A stretch of 64,000 nucleotides of DNA from Microplitis mediator. Taxonomy: Eukaryota; Arthropoda; Insecta; Hymenoptera; Braconidae. Every line of letters begins with the position of its first letter. Positions within the stretch are counted from its first letter, which is position 1. Shown piece by piece: positions 45,394 to 56,640 of this stretch. Under the pieces are notes generated by a model, which was not told the DNA's origin, did not search any database, and saw only the letters and a list, made by a program, of their open reading frames with translations. The translations under genes and the position numbers were made by a program. The stretch lies in the NCBI RefSeq assembly GCF_029852145.1, contig NC_079969.1:11594001-11658000 (forward strand). Direction: 5' to 3'.

Positions 45394-45975
45394 TTTTCAT
45401 GATATCAGCATCGAAACAAAGTTTCAGTGTCTTAACAGCCAGCCGAAACAAGCTAATTTCAACCCGATGCCGCAAACAACTGCTAGCGAATTCGTCATTC
45501 ACAAATACCTTCATACAGCGGGCAGAAACATGCGTGTTTGTTCTCTTGGGAAGAAACACAATTGTTTCTGCCCGGTGCAAGTTATATTTAATGTTCATTT
45601 GCAGCCTTATAACTCTCATTTGTTTACTTGTCACTTCGGTTTACTCATTTCATTTTTTAAGTGACAGTTTTAATTAACCAAATAAAATTACTAAAAATGA
45701 GTGAAAATAATATTTTTGTCTTATTTACTATTTAATCGGTGACTGTAAATAACAGATTTCTCATTCTCTAACAGTTCTCCGCATCATCGGCTTGAAATTA
45801 ACTTGTTTCTTACTGGCTGCTGACACTGAATCTTAAAGTTCCGATGCAGGCAATCATGAAAAATATAGAGTGTGATTCAGGATGAAACACGATTTCAGAC
45901 TGCGGGTGATGTCAGCGATGAAAGATTAGAGCCCGCCTAGTCTGAAATCGTTTGTTTTATCCCTTGTCACACAAT
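45394..45975 (+). repeat. Dispersed ~570-bp repeat, plus-strand copy
   Basis: This is the most complete copy in forward orientation. It runs from atgatatcagcatcgaaaca to ttgttttatcccttgtcaca and contains cgaaacaagctaatttcaac and gcatcatcggcttgaaatta. It pairs with 25525-26091. Its overlapping open frames in several phases are not genes. Confidence 0.75.
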
Positions 45976-46300
45976 AAACTATTTCCTCTACATTGCTTCA
46001 ACAACTCTAAGAATTGCTACAACTTGATATTGTAATAAATGCGTAGTTCAATAAAATAATAGTTATAAAATTAATGATTTAAGTGCATATATTTCCTAAT
46101 ATTAAAGATTATATTGTTGATCTTGCGTTTTTTTAAAAGATTTATTTATTTCAGTAGATAAGAAGCATTGGATTTTTCACTCTGGAATCCAGTTTTTTTT
46201 TTTTTTTTTAAAGCCTGTAATTAAGAATATTCATTAACGTCGATAATGTGCTCTGAATCTATAGTTGTCTTAAACATCTGGAAAATTGACCAAATAGTAT

Positions 46301-46831
46301 ACGGAGACAAAAATATCGTTCTGAGAAGTATACTGTATAGTTACAGTAACAATACGAAAAAGTTATCTACTAGATTTTGTTACTGTAGCGATCTACTGTA
46401 TCGTTCTGACAACAATACGGTAGATAGCTCTGAGACCTATACCGTATCGTTCTGACAGCTAAACCGTATCGTTCTGAGCCCTATCTGACGTCACCTGCGT
46501 TGCAAATGATATGAGACCTTTAAAAATCTTTATCATTAATAAATAAATGATCAATAAATAATTTCGATTAAATAAAATACTTTATTTATTAAGCGTCTGC
46601 TAGCAACAATTATACCCGATACACAAAATACACGCGAAAATGGATGCTTAAATAGGTTAGGTGGTGCCGTGTGAGGTGGCGACTACGGAAAGTCGTATAG
46701 GGCTCACAGCTATCTAATAGATAGTTACAGGAACGATACGGCATTGTTACCATAAGTTGCATATTGTTGTGGTAACGATCTACGAGTTGCTATACTTTAG
46801 ATCGTTCGAGGAACAATATTTTTTTCTCCGT
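46301..46831. mobile_element. ACGGAGA-ended inverted-repeat element
   Basis: The ends acggagacaaaaatatcgtt and its near-complement (aacaatatttttttctccgt) enclose 531 bp. Near the left end, variants of accgtatcgttctgagac are repeated about five times, with degenerate copies near the right end. No protein. Confidence 0.65.
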
Positions 46832-47612
46832 GGATGTGCATATTTTGTAGGTCGATCATCGAAATAGCTTACTAAATGATGATGTAGTCTCTTTTGCTTC
46901 TTTCTGTTTACGAATGTATTATAGCCGAATAAATATCGTTCTCTGGATATCTCTGGCAATAAGTTGAGGGATGGAACTTGAGGTTTATCAACAAGGTGTT
47001 GAACTGTACAAGAAATGTTCTTATCACTTTTTTTTCTTTTATTGATGAAACTTTTATCATTTTTATTACTTTACTTTTTAAATTTGTCAAACACAACTGT
47101 CAGTTTGGTTGGTTTATAGACCGACATAAATATTTAAAGGTTTTTAATAAACAAATGCGATTCTGACAGAAAAGAAATGAATACTAAAACTTATTGGGCC
47201 TTCCAATAAGGAAAGAAACTAGTCAGTTTCTACCCGATAAACCGCAGTAGTCTAAAACTGGCTTGTTTCAACTGTTAAATAAAGCATTGAAACTTGAGAA
47301 ATGAGATGAAAAAAAAATATTCAATATTGACGTCAACAGAGTGCCGTAATGAGCTCATTATGTTACACCGATGGAAAGTTTAGAAATTCGCTGGTTGATA
47401 AACGGCTCCTTAGGGTTCGCTGTGTAGCTATGGTAAAACAGAATAACTATGCATGCGTTGAATAAAAAAACTAATTAAACGAGGAATAAAAGTTTTTTAG
47501 AAATAATAAAACTTATAATAGACGTGCTATAATAGAGAATAAAAAATCAAGCTGAGCTCATCAAGAAGTGAAACCTGGAGCCTCTAGAGTACGAGGATTA
47601 GCACTTTACTAC
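46832..47612. other. Intergenic DNA
   Basis: 47200-47310 resembles the ~570-bp repeat family (gaaactagtcagtttctacc). Otherwise nothing is recognised. Confidence 0.4.
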
Positions 47613-47693
47613 ATCCCGACTAGAATTTCTTCCTGATTTGCCTGAAGTACCATAAGGACCTTATCAGGTTAATATAAGGTTCGCCTTATTAGG

Positions 47694-47975
47694 GCAAACC
47701 TGACAAGTTCCTTGTCAGGACCTCATCAGGATATCCTTCTTTAAAAAAAAGTTATTTGCTATCGAGTCAATCTGACGAGTTTCTGATCAGGGCCTCATCA
47801 GGATATCCCTATTCAAAAAAAAGTTATATGCCATCGGGTCAACCTGACGAGTTCCTGATCAGGACTTCGTCAGGATGTTCTTATTCAAAAAAAAGATATT
47901 TGCTATCAGGTCGACCTGCCAAGTTCCTTGTCAGGACCTCATCAGGATATCCTTATTAAAAAAAAAGTTATCCCA
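47694..47975. repeat. 72-bp tandem repeat, four units
   Basis: The word caggatatcc (or a variant) recurs at 47728, 47800, 47872 and 47944, exactly 72 bp apart. Because 72 is a multiple of three, one frame stays open across the array, but it lies inside a transposon and has no start context. Confidence 0.85.
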
Positions 47976-48134
47976 TCTCTTTAAATATTTCATTCACAGG
48001 CTAAAAATTAAACAAAGTACAAAAGAATATTATATAAAAAATCACGTCAATCATTGCAGCACAGATTTTTTACTTCTTCATCAGTCATTCTTTGACATCA
48101 TAATGAATATTATATTTACACTTCAAGATCACAT

Positions 48135-48245
48135 GTGTATGTCCGCGCAGTGGATAGCATCAAGGACTTTGAATCGGAAGGACGCAGGTTCGAGTCCAGC
48201 AGTCATCAGGATTTTTTCATCAATGAAAAATATGTTCACTTCCTC
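48135..48245 (+). repeat. tRNA-derived SINE
   Basis: A degenerate A box lies in gcgcagtggatagcatcaag and the B box is ggttcgagtcc (48187-48197), followed by the tail attttttcatcaatgaaaaa. It shares head and tail with 17560-17790 and the tail with 55805-55890. No acceptor pairing. Confidence 0.6.
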
Positions 48246-48493
48246 TAATTAATGCTCTCAATACAATAGATAACATTCTCGATCGAATTAAAATTCTCTT
48301 ATTTTTTTTTTGGAATTTAATATTTTTTTTAAAATAATTACTAATAAGGCAATCCCGATAAGGACCTCATGGGTCTTAAGCGTTACATCCACATTAGGAT
48401 TCGCGTCAGGATACCTTAATCGGGACCTTATCTGAAATAAGGTTAACCCGATAAGGACCTCGTCAGGTCCTTATGAAAAATTCTAGTCAGGAT

Positions 48494-49649
48494 ATAACAA
48501 TTGTTTCCTTGTAAAGACTGATTGTTCAGTTAATATCCAAAAATTTTTCAATTTCTCCCAGATTCTCATAAATTTAGTTATGCAGGCAATCTATAATAAT
48601 AACAGACTTACGCTCTAAAAATGAATAAGCGAAATTCACTAGCAAATAGTGAATATTAATTCACTAATTCAGTTCTCGAGAGTAAATTGGATATTTTCTT
48701 TCAATAGGAAATTATTTGAAAATTATTGTAGCAACAATGGATTTGAACAATATCATCAAAAGTTTAAATTTTATAAAAAAATATTGTTTTATAAGATATA
48801 AAATTGTTAATACGAGAATCGCCAGTCAAAAAAATGTTAACATGGTCTAATATAATGAATATACAAGGCCACATATTTGTAATATTACTTGGGGAACCAA
48901 TGGATGAAATACCGAAGTGAATATTAGGTTTTCGTTGTCGAACGCCACACCCTCCATTGTGTCCACGTATCGACCGAGTCACGCTTTTGCTCGTCTCTTT
49001 TCTTCACCCCTTTACCCTCCAACAACAAACTCACTAATTTCACCTATCCTTCTATGTAGAATTTCGCCAAATAAATGAAAATTTTTTAAACTTAAAACAA
49101 ATTTGGTAGTGAAGATTTTGAACAATTTTCTTTTTTTTATTTGACAATTAACTATAAACAGTTGGCTTTTTTTTATATGACTAGTGTGAAAATGCGCAAC
49201 TATCCTATTATACTTGCACTCTAGCTATATCTCTTGTACACCTTCCAATAATATTTTGATAGCCTCAAGCATATTTCTCCCCCTCACACGATCTATATAT
49301 CGTTGACAGGAAATTATTTTTCAAGCTCATTTTTATTATATATGTATATACATATATATAAACCTACTATTGTTGTCTTTCCATACGAGTGTGAAATTTA
49401 ACATGTTCATAGTATTTTATCAAAATTAACTAATAACTAAAACAATAATAGACTTCCATTTTTTATTAGAATAAATCACATTTTCAAACTTGATATTCTA
49501 TAAAGCCGCTCTGATTATAAAATATCGATTAATTTTTTGATGCGTGATTATAGATTATCAGCCGATAAAAGATCAGTTTTGTTGTGATATTTCCAATTTG
49601 GAAACTGATTGATATTCCAGTTCGATGATTTATAAAAACATTTGTTCCA
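48494..49649. other. Intergenic DNA with a higher-GC stretch
   Basis: 48613-48684 is a small relative of the MITE at 59514. 48890-49070 is less AT-rich and free of recognised repeats; its role is unknown. No gene is supported. Confidence 0.35.
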
Positions 49650-50578
49650 CACGGAAAGAATTTTCGTATGAATATTGTCATGTTATTTATTCTAGAAATT
49701 ACTCTAAATCGAGTAATCTTGGGCCATTACGACTTTTTACTTTCGAGTTACGAAATTTTACTCTTTCAGTGAGTAAAAATCAATCAGATTAATTTTTACT
49801 CACAATTACGAGTAAAAATTACACCTAGCGGCTGTCTAAATAAATTCTCTCTAATTCAATTTTTACTCGTAGGTTATGATAAAAAGTTGATGATTCAATT
49901 TATAAAATTTATATTGAATTACAATAAAAATTACAATTAATTGGCTGAAATTTTTATAAAAAATCTAGGAATCATCTAATTGCTTTAGAATATGACTTAA
50001 AATAAATATTTTGAAAAATAATAAAAAAAAAATTACTCTTATTGTGTTGAAAAAGAAAAGATACAAATTTTTTTTTAATTTTAAAATAAATATTAAGTTA
50101 TAAAGAGATACAGAGATCGTCTTTTTTTCCAGCCCTACGTTTGTGTGCGTAACATGTAAGTTGTCGCGAGCAAAATAAAAGACATTTAATTGAAGCCGAT
50201 ATTAACCGAAGAAAAACGGAAACTACTGAAATATTACTTTGCAGTTTAGAGTAAAAATTATTTTCATAGATAAGAAAATTTATTTGAGTTATAAGCAGTT
50301 TATCATCAAAAAGTTAATGGGTTTAAAAGAATGGTATATTGGGGAGTAAAAATTAATCACATGGAGTAAAAATTAATAGATTAAGATGAGATATTCACAA
50401 TAATCGATTAAATATAAGACTTTTAAAAAATTACTCAGTAGTAGAGTAAAACATGGTCTATCAACGTTAATATTTAAACAAAAAATATTAAATTTAAAAC
50501 AAAAAATACCAATTTTTTGCAACGGCCCAGGATTACTCGAAATTACAGAGTAATTTTTATCAAAAAATTCTTTCCGTG
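49650..50578. mobile_element. CACGGAAAGAATTTT-ended element built of 'gagtaaaaatta' words
   Basis: The ends cacggaaagaatttt and aaaattctttccgtg are perfect complements. The similarity continues past attactc..cgagtaat and gggcca about 90 bp inward. The 929-bp body repeats gagtaaaaatt many times on both strands. No protein. Confidence 0.75.
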
Positions 50579-51791
50579 CAATATCAAAATTTGTACCTGT
50601 TAAGTTTAAAAAGAAAAGGAATATAAATTTGTAAAAACAAACCACTAATTTCAAAAAGTGGTTCGGTTGGCACTCAGAATTAGTGAATATTCACTTATTT
50701 CACTTACTCATGTTTATAGAGTATATATAAAATACTTTTCACCTACAGGCTATGTATCATGTGAGTTTTCTCCCGATAAAAACCTATTTTTGAGCTTACC
50801 TTGAATTAACATCAGTGTTAACATTTTATTTTTGCTAGTGTTATTTCGTTCTATGCATCAAACGTATGTAGTAAAGGATATAGATATATACCGACTAGTA
50901 TGTTTGTTAAACCGATTTGCAAATTGAGTGCATTTTGAAGTCTTCGCAACATCGAACACTTTCACAAACCATTTTCTGTACATTCCCTTCACTCTCGTAT
51001 TTTTTATTTTTTGTTATCGTAATTGTTTTTTACTCCATTATTTTTGCTTCTCTTTTGTACACAAGCTTTATTTTAATCGTCCATACAGACATCAACCATT
51101 TGAATATTTTTCAATGTCCTTTCCTTTCAAGTAGAAATTCCATATATTTTATTCCCATATATTATTTTTATATTATTTAATAAACCATATATGATTACGT
51201 ATGGCTTGACTAGACTATTCATGGTCATATACATTTTCATAATAAAGTCGAGCTCATAATCATAATCACTTATACATTTGGCACAATGCCTTACCGACAG
51301 CTTCACATGAAATGCAAGCTGCATAGAAAGACAAGATCGAGATGGCTTCAGCTGAACTGGTATATATCGAGCCCATACTCGGTTATCTGGTGAGTTACTC
51401 ACTTGCAGAAGCACAACTTTACTAGGTGATCTTCTTGACACCTTTAAATGTCATTTCGATTAATTGACATCGGCCAAAATGTCGTTTCAAGGTAAGTATT
51501 TTCTTTTTTGTTTCAGGAACGTGAGTACTTGCTCTGACATCTTAGTCCACTACGACTGAGTCAGGCCATTATTTTTATCTCCAAACGAAGATCCATACCA
51601 AGTCTTCAATCAACGCGACAAATATTTCGTGATTTATTATCGTACAACAACAGTGACATTTGTCGTTGGACACAAAACAGCCTATGAACCAAACGCGATT
51701 GACTTTGGAACAGGCAACTCATCTCCAAAAGCAACATAGCAATCGCGACTTAGAAATGCAGAATCATGTTTAACTTACACGAGTAAAATCG
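50579..51791. other. Mostly single-copy-looking intergenic DNA
   Basis: 51240-51780 is less AT-rich and repeat-free, and contains donor-like words gtgagt (~51388 on the minus strand) and ggtaag. It might include an untranslated exon of a gene outside the window, but no coding domain is visible. Confidence 0.3.
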
Positions 51792-51943
<152 letters not shown>

Positions 51944-51970
51944 TTCTCCATTGTGCTGTATTCATTTATC

Positions 51971-52062
51971 TACACAAAAAAAAAAAATTTTCTTGACGCA
52001 AAAAACTTTTTACACGCCCCAGAAAATATTTTTTGCGCCAAGAAATCCTTTTTTTCTGTGTA
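51971..52062. mobile_element. 92-bp inverted-repeat element with TACACAGAAAAA ends
   Basis: The arms are tacacaaaaaaaaaaaattt onwards and its near-complement ending in ctttttttctgtgta. The arms are about 36 bp each with a small loop. The right arm matches positions 83-116. Confidence 0.65.
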
Positions 52063-52213
52063 CGTATTTATTTATTCATACCATTTCTCGTGAAAAATTC
52101 TTTTTATGAAATTTTATAGGCAGTAATAATTAAAAATGAAAATTTTAAATCTCGAAAAAACAAAATTCAACTAGATTCTATACCCGGGTAGAGTTCTGGT
52201 TAATCAAAATGAT

Positions 52214-53495
52214 CCCGACTAGAAATATCAGTTTGTTTTTTATTAGCTCCGGATTAGGCATGCCGAATTCCGAGTTCGCGCCTAATGAGGCAACTGCATA
52301 AGGCTCGCATCACAAAAACAACGCACGTCCGAAACCCTGCATAATTAGGAAAGCTGAATTCGGCACAAATTCAGAAACCGAAGTCACCCCGAAAAACCGT
52401 AATCTATCTGTGAAAAATGATTATACATAGAAATTAGCAATATATGGTCATTTATGATTGTAATAATATAATTTTGTTTAACTACATTAAAAAAAAAAAA
52501 AAAAAAATTTTATCGTTTAAAAGTATTTTTGCAAAGCAGTATATCATTAGATATTTCAATTTAATGTTACATTAATTTCCAATCAAATTAGAAATTTTTA
52601 ATTCAAGGAAAAACGCGAAACTTATTAACAACCGCTGTTGTGGGATTCGAACCCAGGACCCTACGGACGAAAGACCGACGCTTTAACTACTGCGCTACTC
52701 TACCGATTGTGGCTCTTAAGTTTGGTTATGGTATTAAAATATTATTCGGTATCAGCCAGGAATTCTAAAGATATACCTAACTTAGGCAATGACGAAGACT
52801 TTCCTAATAGTAGCCAAATTTGGCATACCTAATTTTAGCAAGCTTTCGGTCATCCCAATCTGATTTTAGTCAGGAATTCCAAAGATTCACTAAACTTTTA
52901 CACCTTTCGAAAACTCCTAATGACAAACAAGTTTGGAAAAGTTTTGGTATATCAAGTTTCGGTTTTCCTCATAAGGACGGAGCACGGTCCAAATTAGGCT
53001 TACTGTATTTTGGAAAGGCTCATTTGTCCCGAATTGGTATTTTGGCATGCCGCACTGGAATTCCAGTCAGGCCCTCATTTGACACACCAGACTGCAGCAA
53101 GCCTTTGATAATCACCATAAGGCAGCAGTATCAATTTCCGAAGATACGCCGAAGTTAACTTAGCCATTCACTTTGTTACTAACTACCTGATTTGGCAGTC
53201 CGGACTTCAGCAAGCATTTGGTCATCGCTATTAAATATCAGTCAGGAATTCCAAAAGTATTCCTAACTAACACCATGCCACACCTTCTCCCAATAACAAC
53301 CAAGTTTGGAATGTTTTTGGCATTTCGAGCTTTGATTTTCCTCATACAAATACCTTAAGGTTCGAATTTGGCTTGCCGTATTTTTGTTTTTATTATGAGG
53401 CCAGAATAAGGTGCGAATCAGGCTTGCCGTATTTCGGAAAGCCTTATTCGGTCCAAATTGGTCTTTCGGCAAGCCTAACTGGAATTTCTAGTCGG
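52214..53495. mobile_element. CCCGACTAGAAAT-ended element with a nested SINE
   Basis: The ends cccgactagaaat (52214) and atttctagtcggg (53495) are complements. The right half (about 52780-53480) repeats words like ggcaagcc, aattcc and cgaattagg. A SINE head interrupts it at 52623-52715. No protein is found. Confidence 0.7.
52623..52715 (-). repeat. tRNA-like SINE head
   Basis: On the minus strand it has an A box TAGCGCAGTAG (52687-52697) and a perfect B box GGTTCGAATCC (52643-52653). The acceptor strands do not pair, so this is a tRNA-derived repeat rather than a gene. Confidence 0.55.
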
Positions 53496-53638
53496 GTGAT
53501 GAATTTAGAACCATGCACTATAGCTCAGCATTAGTAGCTAGTAGATTTAGCTAATAACAAGCTCTTCGTTGGCTAATTTTTTTTTCAAGAACGTTTTTAG
53601 CTCACCGATATCTCGTGAGTGAACAATATTTATTATTT

Positions 53639-53895
53639 ACAGATGGCGCTGTAAAAGAATAAAATCTTAACTCCATTGCCTCACAGCTGGCTCAAAATAA
53701 TTGGTTTTAGATGGCGCTGTTTTCAAATCAAACGATGGTTCAGTATAAGCTGATGGCTGCGGTCATTATCTCTTACTTACAGATGGCGCTGTACGAGAAT
53801 GAAATCCTGACTCGTTATTACATTACAGCTGGCTCACAATAATAATTTATTCATAACACAGTTTTCAATTCAAAAAACGACTCACTGTAAACTCT
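53639..53895 (+). repeat. Imperfect direct duplication around AGATGGCGCTG
   Basis: Two units of about 140 bp start ttacagatggcgctgta at 53637 and 53777. Both continue through agaat.aaatc.t.actc and cagctggctca. A third agatggcgctg lies inside unit one (53709), so the unit may itself be a duplication. Confidence 0.65.
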
Positions 53896-54339
53896 CCTAG
53901 TAGCAATATCGATCGATGCTTGCAAAAGAATCGTTCACAATATTGTGAAAATAGGATAAACAATATTAACTGAAATTTTGTACAAGACTCTGAAAACAGA
54001 TTTCTTGCACAAGAATTGAACAATTATTGCTCCAGATTATTGTTTCAAAAACTTGTGCCAGACTGCGCCAGAGTATGACCAAAATCCATTGAGCTCCCCT
54101 CTTCTATCTTTCTATGCTACAACGTTGAGAGTATAGCGGTTTCAGAGATTCTCATTTTATTTCGGATTACAAGCCGAACACTCGTTTAAAATTTACTTTC
54201 ACGAGCAATGCTGGTATCAATAGATCGAACATCAAATAAGTCAATAATTTGAGTTTAAAAGCAGAAAAATTTTCTGAAAAATTAATTTTCGTCTTAGTTA
54301 ACAGCTGACATTGTTCAAAAAATATTTACAGTCTTTCCA
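53896..54339. other. Intergenic DNA, no gene seen
   Basis: No recognised feature. Confidence 0.4.
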
Positions 54340-54870
54340 GAGAGGAAAGTATGACAGGCTCAGGCTTGACTCAACTATGTAAAACCTTGGGCCAAGCTTG
54401 TAAGCCAGCCTTGGCCTCGCCTTGGTAATAGTCTGCAATGATAACACTGGGCCAGTCCTGTTTGCTAGACCAGGCCCATGCTTCGTTACTAGACCTGGTC
54501 CGTGTTTCGTTGCCAGACCTGGCCCATACATCGACGAAACAAATAAATTTAATTAAAAAAAATTTATCATTGTTAACTTCGTAGAGTTCATGATCATTAA
54601 CGTTTAAACTATCAAATTCATAGAAAACCTGGGTTAGCCAGTTCTGGTCTAAGAATGAGTAACTACAGGTATAGCCGAATTTGGATAATCCTACCTTGGC
54701 CCAAGTCTGGCTTGCCATTGAATAGCCAAGACAGGAGAACCTAGTCTTGGCCCAAGCCCGGGTAATCATTATAGCGGCCAGGACTGAGTACCCAATCTTG
54801 AGCCAAGCATAGGCCAATATAGGTGTGCCAAAGCTAAGTTCCCCAGTGCTGGGCCAAGTAGGGCCCCGTC
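54340..54870. repeat. Element rich in 'gggccaagcttgg' and 'agacctggcccat' words
   Basis: It starts near agaggaaagtatgacaggct, a word that recurs at the window's right edge (63980). Variants of ttgggccaagc recur throughout (about 54390-54850) and a triple gttactagacctggtcc-type array lies at 54450-54530. The minus-strand open frames reflect these repeats. Confidence 0.55.
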
Positions 54871-56424
54871 TATAGGACTACTATTATAACTATCAACACA
54901 TGAGGTAGACGATGGAGGCATAAAAAAATCTCTTCATCTTGTTTAGAACCCGTTGAAAACGATTGGTTAGATATTCATCTGTCAACTATGGAACAAATAA
55001 AGAAAAAAAAATATTCAATATAAAATAAAATATCTACTAAAGTTTACTTCGAAGTATTTTAAATAACTACATCATTCAGAAACATAATGTATTTGAAAAG
55101 TCATTCACTTACTTTAAATAGTAAGAAACTATTACTATTTTAGTATTTTTAATCTAACTTGTCACAGATAATCAAAAGATAATTATCACTAAGCAATGTG
55201 TATAAACTTATACTATAAACTTTGAGTTGTATAGTCAAAATTAATCAGTACCGTAAAAATTGTTTATTTATAATTATTTCTTCAGCACTAAATATAGTAG
55301 GTGTGATTTAGTCCTATAAAAATATACATAACTCAGTATTTTAACAGGAGTACCATCTCTATTGCGTGACAACCACGAATAGAATGTTGAAAACAGTTAA
55401 GCGGGTTTTATGAATTTTCTAATGCTGCCGTAAATATTGCATTATGTTTGTTCGTTTTTTAAAGATTTTCTTTTTATATTTACCTATTATGTGATCCTTG
55501 AAAAGTTACTTATATATAAATAAAATTGTTTTTTACATACATGTTACATGGAATGATCAAAAGTTACGTAAAATTTAAAAAATGTAACCTTTTGGCAACA
55601 CTGCCGTTTACTGCCCTAGTTGGTTAGTATACTAGTTCTGATCAGTCAGCCATAGGCTGAGATGTCGTTACGCGATGAGGTTATGGCTGGCTAATTCTAT
55701 CAGGCAGTGCTGAGGTATACCTCATATATGACTCAAATCTGTTAGCCACGGGCTGGTCAACTATAAGTTTCAATTCGACTCGGGTAAATTGATCGAATGG
55801 ATGAGGGAATTACTGAGACGGATTAAGTATGTGTTGTATTGATGAAAAAATTCTGAAAACTGCTGGGTTCGGAACTAGCTCTAGTATACTAGAATAAATA
55901 GTATATTTTTTGAGATACGAAATTTCAAATTACAATTTTATAAAATTCCATGAAACTGTATAATATTACAGCATTTTTATAAACTCATTTTCTTTAATAC
56001 TGGATTCAAACTTATAAATTCCTATAAAAACATAGAATTTTTTTTTATTCTATGGAATTCAATAACATTTCATATAAATTTAGATAAAATGTTATTGACA
56101 TTAATGTCCTATAGGATTTTATATAATTTGGGTCGCAAAATTTTACGAAACGACAAAAAATATATACTCTATTTATAGAACATCTATTCTGTATACTTCT
56201 AAAGAACTCTAAAAATTTTAGGTCATAAAATAGTTTTAAATTTCACGAAATTTTATACAATTTCCTAACGATTGTTAAATTTTGAAAAATTTTGTAAAAA
56301 AATTTTTGTCCCGGGTTGTAAAAATTTCATTGCTTAAATCATTACGTATTTTAATAACAAAAAATTTGTCATTCAGCCATACTTGGAAGGAAAAGGTAAA
56401 TTTCTAATTTTATTCTAAAAATAA
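54871..56424. other. Intergenic DNA with a SINE remnant
   Basis: 55805-55890 on the minus strand carries agcagttttcagaatttttt followed by catcaata, the SINE tail also seen at 48200. 55600-55800 is less AT-rich without recognised features. The remainder is AT-rich. Confidence 0.4.
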
Positions 56425-56640
56425 TGTTTTCTGCCCTCCGGCCGGAAAGTGGCAACTTTCGGGCCGCTGCCCTGAACGAAGTTGCAACTTTCCAGCTTCG
56501 TCGAGCAGAAAAATAGTATACGCACCTTGGCCAGTAAAAAAGAAAGCCTCAGACCACATGTTTGTCAACCTCGGCTTCGCCTCGGCCAACAATTACATGT
56601 GCTCTGAGACTTTTCTTATTTTACTGGCCTAGGTATGTAA
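56425..56640. repeat. GC-richer block with two hairpins
   Basis: 56425-56515 has the inverted words ggccggaaagt..gcaactttc and gttgcaactttcc. 56527-56633 is a longer hairpin between ttggccagtaaaaaagaaag and its near-complement cttttcttattttactggcc. The loop holds ctcggcttcgcctcggcc. Probably MITE remnants. Confidence 0.5.

Larger units (their letters stand above)
47613..48493. mobile_element. CCCGACTAGAATT-ended element with internal tandem array
   Basis: The ends atcccgactagaatttct and its near-complement attctagtcaggat share the CCCGACTAGAA family end with 52214-53495. Inside is a 72-bp tandem array (47694-47975) and a SINE (48135-48245). Words of the type ataaggacctcatcagg recur near both ends. 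Confidence 0.7.

Noticed and set aside
45308..45677. Three overlapping frames of 88-118 residues
   Set aside because: The same sequence is a dispersed repeat present in reverse at 25525-26091, with the frames not conserved between copies.
47756..47959. Open frame of 24-residue repeats
   Set aside because: The repeat period is 72 bp, so any stop-free frame stays open. It lies inside a transposon and has no start or signal context.
48135..48210. A working tRNA gene
   Set aside because: The boxes are present but no acceptor or anticodon stem pairs, and a SINE tail follows directly.
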